Program-made: the position numbers and the translations under genes
The notes under the pieces: generated by a model
What the model was told of the DNA's origin: nothing
The model's database searches: none
What the model saw: the letters and a program-made list of their open reading frames with translations, nothing else
Origin: Arthrinium phaeospermum
Taxonomy: Eukaryota > Ascomycota > Sordariomycetes > Amphisphaeriales > Apiosporaceae
Direction of reading: 5' to 3'
Assembly (NCBI GenBank): GCA_006503535.1
Contig: QYRS01000010.1
Span: forward strand, 1,116,001 to 1,180,000
DNA: 64,000 nucleotides
Shown here: positions 33,181 to 44,083 of the stretch, piece by piece
Layout of the letters: every line of letters begins with the position of its first letter
Position numbering within the stretch: the stretch's first letter is position 1

Positions 33181-33803
33181 GTGGAGAAGATGTATAATAC
33201 CGCACACTTATAGCGTGTATATGATAATGGGGATAATGGAACTGTTGTCACTAAGGGTGGATATTTGTTTAATTTTGTTGATCACGATATGTATGAGATT
33301 TCAGGGGCGGTCAAGAACTCGTGCCGGGTTTCTGCCGTGTGGGTACGATACCAGAAGCTCTGTTTCTTCAAGAGCTTCGTTGTATTTTAACGTTGGGAAA
33401 TATCAAAGGCGCTGGGGAATGGGACTGAGTCACATTGGGAATGGATATGGGTGTGGAGGGTGATTTGTCGTAAAAACAGATGGACCACGATCAAATCTAA
33501 TTTCTTAATACTGTGCACGACCAGGGTTGTTTTGGTTGAGTGTGAAACGATCATCATGCCATCTCATCCGTACAATTCGCATCTCAGCTTATCTGCTGGT
33601 TCATCATTATCTACAACTCGTCATCTAGCTAGTTCTATACAAAGAGCAGAGAGTTGCTTGAATATGTAGTAACAAGCCACTAAAAGTCATCCGTCGTCGT
33701 CGTCGTCGTCATGCCCGCCAGCGTGATCTTTCAATACGAGAGTCTCCCTCCCCCAGTATCCCCACGTACTGTCTCCCTCCCTTCCCCACAGTGAAGAGTA
33801 TCC
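33181..33803. other. Convergent 3' intergenic region
   Basis: The lipase and monooxygenase genes end towards each other. There is a GTC trinucleotide run at about 33693-33711. No gene is visible. Confidence 0.6.
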
Positions 33804-35513
33804 CTAGTTCTTCTCCCCCAGAGGCTGGTACGTGAACCCGAGCTCCTCGAGACTTGTCGCCTTCTTCCCCGTCTTGACGAACGCCATGCGGGCCTCGGCG
33901 TAGACACTGCGCATCCAGAACTCGTAGTCGCCCCAGCGCGGGGGCTCCTTGCCCTTGCCGCTATCCGCGGACGCGCTCTGCATGACGAGGTCGTGCAGGC
34001 CGTTGATGTAGGTCCCGTCGCCTCCCGGCGGGAACACGTGGTAGGGCGCGACCTCGTCGCGGAGCAGCTCGTCGGTGCGCTGCTTCTTGACCCGCGACGC
34101 CGCCTCGTCGCGCTCCCACTGCGCCATGGCCGCGAGCGGCGGCAGCCCCATCTCGTTGTCCCACAGCCGCGCCAGCGCCGCCCCCTGCGACTCCGCCACC
34201 GGGAACGGGATCACCTTGATCGGCAGGCCCGCAAAGGCCAGCGTCGGGTACCGCATGTCGATCATGTGCTTGTACAGGCCGTGGACCTTGCGGCCGTCGG
34301 TGACGAGCGGCTGCCCGCGGCTGGCGACAAGCTCCTTGGTGTCGGTGTTTGTATCGGCGGCGGCGTCGACGAAGCACTGGAGGAACGGGTAGGAGAACAG
34401 GTAGCCCGTGCAGAACATGACCGTGTCCAGGTCCGAGATGACGGTGCCGTCGCGCAGCCGGACGCCGCGCTCGGCGACGAGGAACTCCTCGATGGTGGAG
34501 ACCTCCTCGAACTCGAAGCCGCCCTCCTTGGCCTGTTTCCTCACCTCGTCGGGCGTCGCCGTCTGCACCGAGAGGTACAGGGGCGGCGCGCAGACGGGGT
34601 GGATCTGGCCCGCAATATCGAGCCCCGAGGCCGAGTTGCCGACCACCAGCACCTTGTGGCCCCGGTGCGGCTCGGGGGTGCGGTACTGCTTGGAGTGGCG
34701 GACGACGCCTGGGTGCGCCGCCACGAACTCGCGCAGGCCGGCCACGGCGGGGACGTGCGGCTCGTTGTAGTGGCCCGAGGCGACGACCACGGCGTCGAAG
34801 ATCTCGGTCTTCTCGGCGGCGGCGCCGTCGGCGGCTAAGAGATCGCGACTGCGGAGGTGCCAGCGCGGCGTCCGGGTGGAGGCGTCGTCGGGCCGCACGT
34901 CGAGCACAATGGTGCTGAAGCGGATCCGTTCGCGGACGTCCGCCGCGTACTCCTGCAAGTAGGCCTGCACGCGCTGGCGGGTGGGGAACACGCGGCGGTC
35001 CTCCGGCGTGGTGAGGGGCAGGTCCGAGAACTGCATGAGGGCCGCCGGGATGTTGGTGTTCAGTTGGTCGTACATGGGACTCGGAAAGAGGGGCTTCCCA
35101 TCTTCGTCCCTCTGTACCTTGGAGGATTGCGCCTCATCCTCTTGTGTAGGGGCGCCGGTGTCCTTCGTCCAGTCGGTCGGCGGCGCCGTGCTGTAGTTCC
35201 ACACGCCGCCCACATCAGCGCTCCGCTCAAAGATGGTGACGGTCTTGAAGGTCTTTTGGGCCAGCAGGTATTTGGCGCAGGCAAGGCCGCAGGGCCCGGC
35301 GCCGATGACGGCGACGGAGGAGACAGAAAAGGGCCCCAGCGGCAAAGGAGCTTCGCTGCTCTCAGAGACGGAGCCCATGTTTGGCGATGGCCGTGAACCG
35401 GACCGGTTAAAGACTGTGGCGAAGAGCCGTTTGGTAAGGACGGTCCCAAGAGAGAACGACTGGTTCGGAATGACAACCCGAACAAGACCAAGTAATGAAC
35501 GAGATGGCGGCAT
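33804..35513 (-). CDS. Flavin-containing monooxygenase (FMO-type)
   Basis: This intronless gene encodes 569 aa from the first ATG (35513), or 524 aa from an in-frame ATG at 35376-35378. The FAD Rossmann motif GAGPCG is at 71-76 of the longer form and is followed by the second-strand acidic residue in VTIFERS. The block FPTRQRVQAYLQEYA and the NADPH motif VVGNSASGLDIAG are typical of class B flavoprotein monooxygenases related to yeast Fmo1. Such enzymes oxygenate soft nucleophiles such as thiols, sulfides or amines. The 45 extra N-terminal residues have no Asp or Glu and several Arg (for example TKRLFATVFNRSGSRP), which resembles a mitochondrial presequence. I chose the longer start for that reason, with the shorter as a serious alternative. 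Both the permease gene upstream and this gene read leftward, with a 449-base gap. Confidence 0.85.
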   Translation of the reverse strand: MPPSRSLLGLVRVVIPNQSFSLGTVLTKRLFATVFNRSGSRPSPNMGSVSESSEAPLPLGPFSVSSVAVIGAGPCGLACAKYLLAQKTFKTVTIFERSADVGGVWNYSTAPPTDWTKDTGAPTQEDEAQSSKVQRDEDGKPLFPSPMYDQLNTNIPAALMQFSDLPLTTPEDRRVFPTRQRVQAYLQEYAADVRERIRFSTIVLDVRPDDASTRTPRWHLRSRDLLAADGAAAEKTEIFDAVVVASGHYNEPHVPAVAGLREFVAAHPGVVRHSKQYRTPEPHRGHKVLVVGNSASGLDIAGQIHPVCAPPLYLSVQTATPDEVRKQAKEGGFEFEEVSTIEEFLVAERGVRLRDGTVISDLDTVMFCTGYLFSYPFLQCFVDAAADTNTDTKELVASRGQPLVTDGRKVHGLYKHMIDMRYPTLAFAGLPIKVIPFPVAESQGAALARLWDNEMGLPPLAAMAQWERDEAASRVKKQRTDELLRDEVAPYHVFPPGGDGTYINGLHDLVMQSASADSGKGKEPPRWGDYEFWMRSVYAEARMAFVKTGKKATSLEELGFTYQPLGEKN

Positions 35514-35962
35514 ACAATGGTTTGAGTGGTCCTCCAAACGAGCGAAACTCGAACCTTCCAACAACTTGGCTGTCGTTATCTATCGGGTTGGTCATGTGCT
35601 TGTTCGTGATGAGATAAAATGGCGCCATCGCCGAACCGGCCCCGAGGCTCCGCTCATCGCATGATCCACTGTAGATATCAGGGAAACCCCCCGTCTTCAC
35701 CCGACACCAGTTTCTGGGGAGCATGGCATGGCCAATGAATCTTGCAGTAATCTCTCTGTCTCTCTATATGTATTATAGGTCCTGTAAAGGTCCGTACTTG
35801 GTTTAGGCAAGTATGTATGTACTATGCAATTGCGGTTAATCGTAACCTTCCAATAGCTATGCCCCGTACGCCAATGCTTTGATGCAATCCCAATGGGAAC
35901 CGACCCCTAATATCTAATGGAATATCCCCAGCTGAAACACAAACATAGAATCATTATCCAAT
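35514..35962. other. Intergenic region between tandem minus-strand genes
   Basis: This short stretch must hold both the monooxygenase promoter and the permease 3' end. A CT- and TA-rich segment lies at about 35752-35778. No gene is seen. Confidence 0.55.
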
Positions 35963-37880
35963 TCAGCTCGTCCATCGTTTCCAGAATTTCCAGGCAGGCG
36001 CTGATTCGCGTCCCCCAACCTCCCGCTTCGTCACTTGGTCGCGACCCTGTATTCTCCAGAAATACACGGGAATGCCAAAAAGCACAAATGCAACCACTAT
36101 CAACGTCTTCAGCGGCTGCGCAAAGACGGCTCGCGACAGCAAGAATAAACTGACGCAGCAGAAAATGATAGGGGTTGTGATCCAGGTCTTGTAGGGTCGC
36201 TCCAGATTCGGCTCCTTCACGCGCAGAATGATCAGACCCAGCACTGTCAGGAAGTAGAACGTGTAACCGGCAACCCCGTAAAAGGTCAGCAACTCGCCAA
36301 ATTCGCCAACAACGATGTACGTGATGGTGAGGGCCATGTTGAGAAGCAGCGCATTGACGGGCGTGAAGAACAAGCCCGCCTCCTCATCGCCAAGCATGCT
36401 GTGCAAACGCTTCGAAAGCCAGCCCCTTGTCCGTGTCGACGAAAGACCCGGTTCAGTAGAGCGAAGTCCGATCCGCGCAAACACGGTTGGAAGATAGCCT
36501 TCCTTTCCAGCAGCATAGACGAGTCTGCTGCTGGTAAAGGTCTGTGAGTTTAGAGCACCAAAGCAAGAAGCGCTCACGATGAGGGCAAATATGAGGGCCC
36601 CGATGGGTCCGAAAACCGTACTGCCGAAGTTGACTGCGACAGTATTGGTCGAGTTGATGGTCGCAGCGGGCAATACGAAGAAGTAGGCCATGTTGGCGAG
36701 GACATAGCATATGATGACCAGGGGCATCGCGGTGTGAATAACACGAGGCAGATCGCGCCCAGGGTTTCGAAATTCCCCAACAACATAATTCGTCTGGTGT
36801 CGCATATTAGCTTCGCATGTCGCATCCCGGATTTAAAGGGGAAAGGCTTACATTATCCCACCCATCAAAGGCCCAAAGGCCTGCATAGATAGCAACAGCC
36901 CATTGGGCCCCGTCCTTGCTAGTCCCTTCGAACCACCCATGGGTCTTCCACTCGACGTTGGCAGGACCCGAGTAGGAAAGGCCCGTGACGGCGACGACAA
37001 CTCCTACAATGGTTACTCCGATCAAGGCAATGAACTTGAGAAACATGAGCATGTCGTTGGTGCGGGTACCCAAGCGTGTCGACAAGGCGTTCATGAACGT
37101 CAGCAAAACCAAGCCAACCAGAGCCACACTCTTGCTAACCCAAGGGTTGATCGTTTCGGCCTCGACCCCAATAACCGCTCTGACGAGATATTCTCCCATG
37201 ATGATGGCAATGATCGCGGCGCTTCCTGGCTTCAACACGAGCACGGCTACCCATGTGAAGAGAAAACCAGCCATTTCGCCCAGAATCTTGCTCAGGTACG
37301 CTTGCGGGCCGCCGTTCAGAGGGATGGCGCCTCCCAGTTCGGCGTAACTTGCAGCTCCTGTCCAGGCCAGAATACCGGCTATCACCCACACCACAAGCGA
37401 CGCGCCCGGAGACCCAACGTTGGCATTGACCTGACTTGGAGAAGAAAAGATTCCGGAGCCGATAATCAACCCGATAATCAGACCCAGCCCATTCATGTAT
37501 GTGAGCGTCTTGTGTTTTTCCAACGATGCGCCTGCCGCACCACCATTTTGATGCGCAGACGTAGTCGGAGCGCCCAGCGGCGTATAACCCGGGGCCGCGG
37601 ACGAGGACAAGGGGAAGAGATTCGGAGCAAAGTCGAAATTCGACACGGTAGAATAGGTGCGACCGTGGCCGGCGCGGCCGTAGCCAGGCCGCCCAGCGGG
37701 ATTGTTGTCGTCTAAGGGATCATCCTGCTCGAGAGATAGCTTGCGCGACGAGGATATCGAGGGTCTCGAGTCTGTATCCGAGTAAGTGTCGGGCCCGCGA
37801 CTGCTGGAGGCTAGCGAGGCGAGCTCGAGCGAGTCTCGGGCGTATCCTTGTTGGAAGTTCGATGTAGAGTTGACCGGCAT
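35963..37880 (-). CDS. L-type (LAT/MUP-like) amino-acid permease
   Basis: Two exons (37880-36852, 36793-35963) give 619 aa. About 125 N-terminal residues are Ser/Gly/Pro-rich and hydrophilic, as in regulated fungal permeases. The APC-superfamily core follows: LGLIIGLIIGSGIFSSPSQV is the first membrane segment with the GSGIF substrate motif, and YAGLWAFDGWDNTNYVVGEF, split by the intron, is segment 6 with its neighbouring loop. Around 12 membrane segments can be counted. The arrangement is that of the LAT subgroup, which includes yeast Mup1 and Mup3 methionine permeases. Predicted role: uptake of neutral amino acids, perhaps methionine, at the plasma membrane. Specificity is not readable. The C-terminus is short and basic. 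A TATATATA run lies about 170 bases upstream. Confidence 0.88.
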
Positions 37881-39311
37881 CGTGATGTGATGGTTGTCTG
37901 GGTGACACCAGACTTAAATATCCCTGCGTTTGCGGTAACTGGGTATCACCGCATGCCGGCGACGCAAGCCTCTTCGTAGTTTGTACGGTTGTAAGGGCGG
38001 GCTATCGTTGTCGGCAGACGCGTATCGCTGAAGGCTTGTTTGCTGTGTATATATATACGAGTTCGATATCCAACCAGACCGTTCCCAAGTGAAGATGCAG
38101 AAGCCGATCGCTGAGGGGTGTGTTGTGAAACGCAGATGAAAACCCCAAGTTATCTGTAAGGCGGCCTCCTGTTCGCAACGCAAAGATATGTACTGCTGTT
38201 TGCTAGGTATTGTGCCCGTCGAGAAAGCAATTGGGCTGCAGCCAAGGTAACTTTATGTACGGCCCAGCTCCGAAGAAGTCTAGACAGGTGTCAAATGCCG
38301 GCGGACTGAAGTCTGATGAATGGGGAGATGTAACACGGACGGTTGCGGGATCGAAAGTTAGCGGTCCTTTGAAAGTTCGAGGACAACGGATGGAATATTG
38401 TTTAGCGGTAGCGAGTGGTGGTTGTTTGATACTGCCCAGCATGTGGCTACTGGCGCGCAGGTTGCCCCGGCTAGAGCCGCTCCTTTCTCCTCGAAACAGT
38501 CTGTGCACTGTTGCCAGCGCAGCTGTTTACTTGCTGCTAACCCAGCTCCCCAGCACCTGGCATTTGGCATCTGCTGCATCAAGCAAAGAACCCGGGCAAC
38601 AAACGGGTCTGCTGGACAAGAGGAGCTAGGAGGACCCGAAGCGTAAGATTACCTTTGCCGATAACCAGATCACTATTGTATGATGTTATTTCGTCAAGTT
38701 ATGCGTCGTCAGCGGTCTGTCTGACGGCCTCCCCTCCGCCCCAATACTCGTGATGATGCCGATGATGATGATTCGATAGAAAGTCTATCGGCTGCCACCC
38801 ATGTAGCCACCATTAAACGAACTTCTGACTTTGAGGTTGTCAGCGCTCAATCGGCCTAGACTGGCCCAGTATGGACGAGGCGTTTTCAGTCCTCGAATGA
38901 TCGGCCAGGGCATGCCAGGTGCAGCCGCATTGGCCTGAGATGGATGCTTACTTCTAGAGCCCCCAAAACCCAGTTAGCGCCCCCCTGTTCTGCTCTCTCC
39001 CCTGATTTCTTAATCCTGCCCCTCATTTACGGGCCGGTCACACGTTAGCTGGGTGGCTTTGCACTAAACAGCAGCTGCAGATGCCAACCCGGTTGGTTTC
39101 CAGTGGGTGTTACTGGCCAATTCGACTCCCATGCCCGCGCTGTGACCCTCTTGGTATGACGAACACAGAAATTTGAAGTTCACGATACTCTCCATCTCGG
39201 AAAGCGTTAAGCTCCGGTCAGCTCAACCCACCACAGCTCCGCCAGGTCCCTCAGAGCTCTCCGATCTGGGTCAAGATGATATTTGTATCCATATGACATG
39301 AAAATCTTCCA
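37881..39311. other. Intergenic region, divergent promoters
   Basis: This stretch separates the start codons of the permease and mitochondrial leucyl-tRNA synthetase. Short open frames between 38200 and 38650 have no recognisable content and overlap on both strands. No repeat or RNA gene is supported. Confidence 0.55.
38048..38055 (-). promoter_or_regulatory. TATA-like element of the permease gene
   Basis: TATATATA about 170 bases upstream of the permease start codon. Assignment is by position only. Confidence 0.3.
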
Positions 39312-42212
39312 ATGCAGTCTTTTGCTAGATTGGCCCGCGGCTATCGAAGCCACTACTTGATTTCGTCACGTACTGCCCTTCGTGCGCCCCGAGCTACCTT
39401 TCTTCGGCGATGTTATGCAACCCAGCTGGACTTGCCCGCCCTCGACGCGAAATGGCGACGAGAGTGGGAAAAGACGCCATCGACCGACCATGAGCTTAAA
39501 GGAGCCCCGAAGCGCGACAGTGCCCAGTCCGCCTCCGCCAAGAAGAGCATGTACATATTGCCCATGTTCCCTTACCCCTCGGGCAAGCTCCACCTGGGTC
39601 ACCTACGAGTCTACACCATAGCCGATGTCGTCGCACGCTTCCGACGACTACAAGGGCACCCTGTGCTGCTGCCCATGGGCTGGGATGCTTTCGGTCTGCC
39701 AGCTGAGAATGCCGCCATCGAGCGGGGCGTCGAGCCCGCGGCCTGGACAACGGAGAACATGGCGCGTATGAAGGAGCAGCTGGAGCTGATGAACGGGAGC
39801 TATGACTGGTCTCGCGAGTTTGCCACCTGCGACCCAAGCTTCTACAAGCATACCCAACAGATATTCCTGCTGCTGTTGAAGAACGGTCTTGCCAGTCGGA
39901 AAGCTGCCGAGGTCAATTGGGACCCGGTCGAGAATACAGTCTTGGCCAATGAGCAGGTGGATGCCGATGGTCGTTCATGGAGATCCGGTGCCAAGGTCGA
40001 GAAGCGAAATCTGGAGCAATGGTTCTTTCACATCACCAAATACCAGGAATCTCTTCTGCAAGACTTGGAGACGCTGGCGGAGAACGAAGCCTGGCCTGAG
40101 AGAGTGCTGGCGCAGCAAAGGAACTGGCTAGGTCGCGATTTTGGGGCACACTATGACTTTCAAGTCCAGTCAGGGGATGGCACCGCCCTCGAGCCCGTCA
40201 GAGTCTACACCACCCGGCCAGAGACGATATACGCTGCGCAGTTTATCGCACTCTCGCCAACGTCCCCCACAGTCCAAAAACTGGCTGAAGATGATTCAGA
40301 CTTGCGAACTTACCTTGAAAGCCTCAAGGGGTCGCCCGATCTCGTATCGCACAGCCCCACTGAGGGCTACAGGATACCCTATTTGACAGCAAGAAACCCC
40401 CTGAACACTGCTGAAGGGTCGTCAGATAGCACGCAAAGTCTCCCGGTCTATGTTGCGGCTTACGTTCGAGGGGACTATGAGACTGGAGCACTTATGGGTG
40501 TCCCGGCACATGACTTGAGGGACTTCAACTTCTGGAGCGCGCACCAGCCGGGTCAGCCAATCAAGTATGCCGTGACTCCAAATGAGGATGGCCAGATTAG
40601 TGGCATGGAAGAAGGACCCTTTCTTAGTGCCGGTTACATGACATCGCTGGCAGGGGCTCACAGGGGCTTACCATCCGGCCAGGCAGCGGAGGCGGTTGTG
40701 GAGTCTATCCAGTCTTCGACAGGTTCGGCCAAGGGCGTGGTGAAATGGAAGTTGCGAGACTGGCTCATCAGTCGGCAGCGGTACTGGGGGACACCGATAC
40801 CCATCGTCCATTGTGGCACATGTGGCCCTCAGCCTGTTCCTGACGAGCAATTGCCAGTAACTCTCCCCGAAGTGGAACATCATTGGAAGGAGGGAAGGTC
40901 TGGAAACCCTCTGGAGGGGGCCACCGAGTGGATCAACACTACTTGTCCCAAATGCCACGGTGCCGCAAAGAGGGACACCGATACTATGGACACATTCGTC
41001 GATTCCAGCTGGTACTACATGCGCTTCGCAGACCCGCAGAATGTCGACTTACCCGTATCCGAAGCTGCGCTCAAGGAACACTTGCCGGTGGATATATACA
41101 TTGGGGGAGTCGAACATGCCATCCTTCATCTGCTTTATGCGCGCTTCATCTACAAAACCGTCGTGGATCTCATGTACTCTGAGAAGCCCGGGCGTTCCCT
41201 GGTAGAAGAGGAAGCTGGCCGGTCAATATTAGAACCCTTCAAGCGGCTGATCACGCAAGGTATGGTCCATGGCAAAACATACACCGACCCTTCTTCAGGT
41301 CGGTTCCTGAAGGCTGACGAGGTTGATCTCTCCAACCCGTCGGAGCCCTCGGTAATCGCAACGGGGGAAAAGCCAGGCGTTTCTTACGAAAAAATGTCGA
41401 AGTCGAAGCATAATGGCGTGGACCCAACCGACTTCATCTCCAAGTACGGCGCAGACGCCACAAGGGCCCACATGTTGTTCCAAGCACCTGTGAGCGATGT
41501 GGTGAATTGGGATGAGGACAAAATCGCGGGTGTGACTAGGTGGCTTAGGCGCCTGCACGATTATGTACAGAGTCTGGGACCCGCGCCAGAGGACAGCCCG
41601 GCATGGGCCGCCAAGGCCTACTTCACCAAGATCAAGAAGGAGATGGGCGAAACCGGGCAAGAACAGGCTGCGCAGTGGTCCGCTGATACTGACATCTGGC
41701 GCGCTACTCAACAAACCATCGAACAAATCACGAAGTCCTACGAGAAGGTCTACTCGCTGAATACGACCGTCTCCCTGTTGATGGGTTTGACGAACACCAT
41801 GACGGACAGTAAGGCCGCTTCGCAGACAGTCAAGATCGCCGCCATGAACCACCTCCTGCGCATGATGGCACCGATCACACCAAGTTTTGCCGAGGAGTGC
41901 TGGAGGTCGCTCTATCCATCAACAAGAAGCATATTCGATTCGACGTGGCCGGAGACGGATGGTACCATCGAGTTGCTTGGGCATAGCTACATAAAGTGCG
42001 CCGTCATGGTGAACGGCAAGATGCGCTGTGTAGCAACGGTGCCGCACCGGCCCAGCAGCATGGAAGAAAAGAGCCAGGAGTACCAGAATTGGTTGACGGA
42101 CCGCATCCTCCAGACCGAGGAGGCCCAGGCGAAACTAGCCAGCTTCGATATCCGTAAGGCGAAGAAGGCCTTTATTGTCAAGGGCGGTAAGACGGTCAAT
42201 TATCTATTGTGA
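39312..42212 (+). CDS. NAM2: Mitochondrial leucyl-tRNA synthetase
   Basis: This single-exon gene encodes 966 aa. The first ~35 residues are Arg/Ser/Ala-rich and lack acidic residues, a typical mitochondrial presequence. The class I signature HLGH lies at 94-97 in PSGKLHLGHLRVYT, and KMSKS at 694-698. Between them is the CP1 editing insertion, recognisable by TTRPETIYAAQF and the block GVPAHDLRDF. WGTPIPIVHC and the stretch DTMDTFVDSSWYY are typical of bacterial-type LeuRS. The anticodon-binding domain and C-terminus follow (ending KGGKTVNYLL). The enzyme charges mitochondrial tRNA-Leu in the matrix; yeast Nam2 also helps splice group I introns, and the Neurospora counterpart is leu-5. It is the first of four consecutive genes for mitochondrial proteins. 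Confidence 0.95.
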   Translation: MQSFARLARGYRSHYLISSRTALRAPRATFLRRCYATQLDLPALDAKWRREWEKTPSTDHELKGAPKRDSAQSASAKKSMYILPMFPYPSGKLHLGHLRVYTIADVVARFRRLQGHPVLLPMGWDAFGLPAENAAIERGVEPAAWTTENMARMKEQLELMNGSYDWSREFATCDPSFYKHTQQIFLLLLKNGLASRKAAEVNWDPVENTVLANEQVDADGRSWRSGAKVEKRNLEQWFFHITKYQESLLQDLETLAENEAWPERVLAQQRNWLGRDFGAHYDFQVQSGDGTALEPVRVYTTRPETIYAAQFIALSPTSPTVQKLAEDDSDLRTYLESLKGSPDLVSHSPTEGYRIPYLTARNPLNTAEGSSDSTQSLPVYVAAYVRGDYETGALMGVPAHDLRDFNFWSAHQPGQPIKYAVTPNEDGQISGMEEGPFLSAGYMTSLAGAHRGLPSGQAAEAVVESIQSSTGSAKGVVKWKLRDWLISRQRYWGTPIPIVHCGTCGPQPVPDEQLPVTLPEVEHHWKEGRSGNPLEGATEWINTTCPKCHGAAKRDTDTMDTFVDSSWYYMRFADPQNVDLPVSEAALKEHLPVDIYIGGVEHAILHLLYARFIYKTVVDLMYSEKPGRSLVEEEAGRSILEPFKRLITQGMVHGKTYTDPSSGRFLKADEVDLSNPSEPSVIATGEKPGVSYEKMSKSKHNGVDPTDFISKYGADATRAHMLFQAPVSDVVNWDEDKIAGVTRWLRRLHDYVQSLGPAPEDSPAWAAKAYFTKIKKEMGETGQEQAAQWSADTDIWRATQQTIEQITKSYEKVYSLNTTVSLLMGLTNTMTDSKAASQTVKIAAMNHLLRMMAPITPSFAEECWRSLYPSTRSIFDSTWPETDGTIELLGHSYIKCAVMVNGKMRCVATVPHRPSSMEEKSQEYQNWLTDRILQTEEAQAKLASFDIRKAKKAFIVKGGKTVNYLL

Positions 42213-42627
42213 TCTAGTTCTGTGGTAGATGTACGTTGTAGAAATAAATATATACAGCCCTCTCTATACTCGATGGTAAAAGGTAGGTGAAGATAGACGA
42301 ATACCAGCAGCACATACCTATCGAGCACATTTACTATTCAAAATATGCTCCCTCCCATTCATGATGCTTGGGGTTTACTAGCGGGTACCGGCTCTGGACC
42401 CTGCGTGCATAAGCTGCCCGCATGCACGTTGAGATGGATCTTCCCACCCAATTGAACACTACGATGGGCACAACCTTGAAATCTTCCTATAGACACACCC
42501 ATAGGTCTTCTCAAAATCTATACACCATTTCTGTTCCACTATTTCCTCTTCGTTCTATAGCGGTAGGGCTTCACTCAACCTCGTGCCCCGCGACATTAAG
42601 AGTGAGGGGTTTTATCTATCAGGTGGC
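42213..42627. other. Intergenic region between tandem plus-strand genes
   Basis: This is the 3' flank of the LeuRS gene and the promoter of MTQ1. The frame of MTQ1 is open for 15 codons before its ATG but holds no earlier ATG. Nothing else is visible. Confidence 0.55.
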
Positions 42628-43893
42628 ATGCCCCGTCTTCCGCCGTCTCTCATCCAAAGAGCCCGCTCTATCTCCCCTCGCCTCGCGACTCTCTTGCCCG
42701 CTTGCCGCGACCTGGACTCGGCGCGCAACGAGCTGCGCTGGATCCGGAACCACGTTGCGGCTTCTACATCTATTTCTCATGTTTCCTCTTGTCCGCCAGG
42801 CGAGTCTCGGATCGTGCACCTCCGCTCGTCTGAGACCCAGGCAGCAGCAGCAAATACAGAAAGAAGAAGAAGAAGCAATCATGAGAGAAAGGTAGCCAAT
42901 CTCTGCCGCCGCCGCGCCCGCGGTGAGCCCCTGCAGTACCTCCTGGGCTCGCAGCCCTTTGGCCCGCTGGATATCCAATGTCGGCGCGGCGTGCTGATCC
43001 CGCGGCCCGAGACGGAGACGTGGACGTATGCGCTCGCGTCCGAAGTGGTAGCGCGCCTTGCAGCCCCAACCTCGTCGTCGTCGCCCGAGGACGCAAAGAA
43101 GAAGCAGAAGAGGTTACGCATTGTGGACTTCTGTACGGGTACGGGCTGCATCCCGCTGCTGCTCTACGCGCTGCTGCACAGGCGGTTTAAAAACCTGCAG
43201 GTTTGGGGCTTCGATGTCGAGGAGCGCGCGGTGCGGCTCGCGAGAGAGAATTTGCGGTATAACGTGGCAAGGGGTCTCCTGCCATCCTCATTACCATCGC
43301 CGGGCGAGGAGCCCTCCACCGCAACAGCACGGAGTAATCGTCCCGAGGATGATGTGAGGTTTGAGATTGCTGATATCTTTGCCGACGACTGGCTCCAGTT
43401 GCTGCCCCGGCAAGATGGAGGCAGTGGTGGCATCGACGTTCTGGTGTCCAACCCGCCCTATATCTCGGCCAAGGGCTTCAACCGCGACACGGGCCGATCC
43501 GTGCGGAACCACGAACCGAAGCTTGCGCTGGTGCCGTATCCTCGCTTGAACACTGCTGCCTCGGTCTTGGATGGGCAAAGAGCCGCCGGAGGGTGCGCGC
43601 CAGAGGATGTATTCTACGAGCGGCTCTGCGAGGTGGCAGGTATCCTGAAACCCAAAATCTTGTTTTTCGAGGTCGGCGACTTGGACCAGGCGTTTCGGGT
43701 TGCGCAGATGGCAATAATGGCAACTGGCGAGAAGCTGCAAGATCTGGAGTTATGGCGCGACTGTCCAGATGTAGAGGAGACAGAGCCTGCAGCCGACAGC
43801 GAACAACCGCTCAAAGAGACATACATAGAAGGAAGAAAGGTGTTGATCAAGGGGAGTGGTCATGGTAGATCGGTATTCGTTCACTTGGGCTGA
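42628..43893 (+). CDS. MTQ1: Mitochondrial release-factor glutamine methyltransferase (HemK/PrmC type)
   Basis: This is a single-exon gene of 421 aa. The chain opens with a basic N-terminal segment fitting mitochondrial import. GEPLQYLLGSQPFGPLDI and RGVLIPRPETE form the PrmC N-terminal domain and hinge. VDFCTGTGCIPLLL (about 166-179) is the AdoMet-binding motif I, and NPPY at 275-278 is the hallmark of N5-glutamine methyltransferases. Known role: methylation of the GGQ glutamine of mitochondrial class I release factor, improving peptide release. A low-complexity stretch at about 68-88 (Gln/Ala then Arg-rich) and another at 148-162 are insertions relative to bacterial PrmC. The position directly after mitochondrial LeuRS on the same strand is notable, since both serve mitochondrial translation. 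The ATG at MPRLPP is the first in the frame. Confidence 0.9.
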   Translation: MPRLPPSLIQRARSISPRLATLLPACRDLDSARNELRWIRNHVAASTSISHVSSCPPGESRIVHLRSSETQAAAANTERRRRSNHERKVANLCRRRARGEPLQYLLGSQPFGPLDIQCRRGVLIPRPETETWTYALASEVVARLAAPTSSSSPEDAKKKQKRLRIVDFCTGTGCIPLLLYALLHRRFKNLQVWGFDVEERAVRLARENLRYNVARGLLPSSLPSPGEEPSTATARSNRPEDDVRFEIADIFADDWLQLLPRQDGGSGGIDVLVSNPPYISAKGFNRDTGRSVRNHEPKLALVPYPRLNTAASVLDGQRAAGGCAPEDVFYERLCEVAGILKPKILFFEVGDLDQAFRVAQMAIMATGEKLQDLELWRDCPDVEETEPAADSEQPLKETYIEGRKVLIKGSGHGRSVFVHLG

Positions 43894-44083
43894 TCAAACG
43901 CCCTTGCAAAAACTTGCATACATATTGTAGCATATACCGTTTACCACAAGTTCGCCAATACCTTTGAACGTGCTGGGACTAACATCATTTTATGTATATT
44001 CTTGATATTGTACACCGATTCAGCAATGATGTCGTCTCCTTCATGCCTTCTACGTTATATCAATAAGTAGTGTACATCTATAT

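Noticed and set aside
32389..33207. 272-codon minus-strand open frame over the lipase
   Set aside because: Antisense shadow of the GC-rich third exon; it has no recognisable content.
33993..34838. 281-codon plus-strand open frame over the monooxygenase gene
   Set aside because: Antisense shadow with biased composition; the opposite strand encodes a complete, recognisable FMO.
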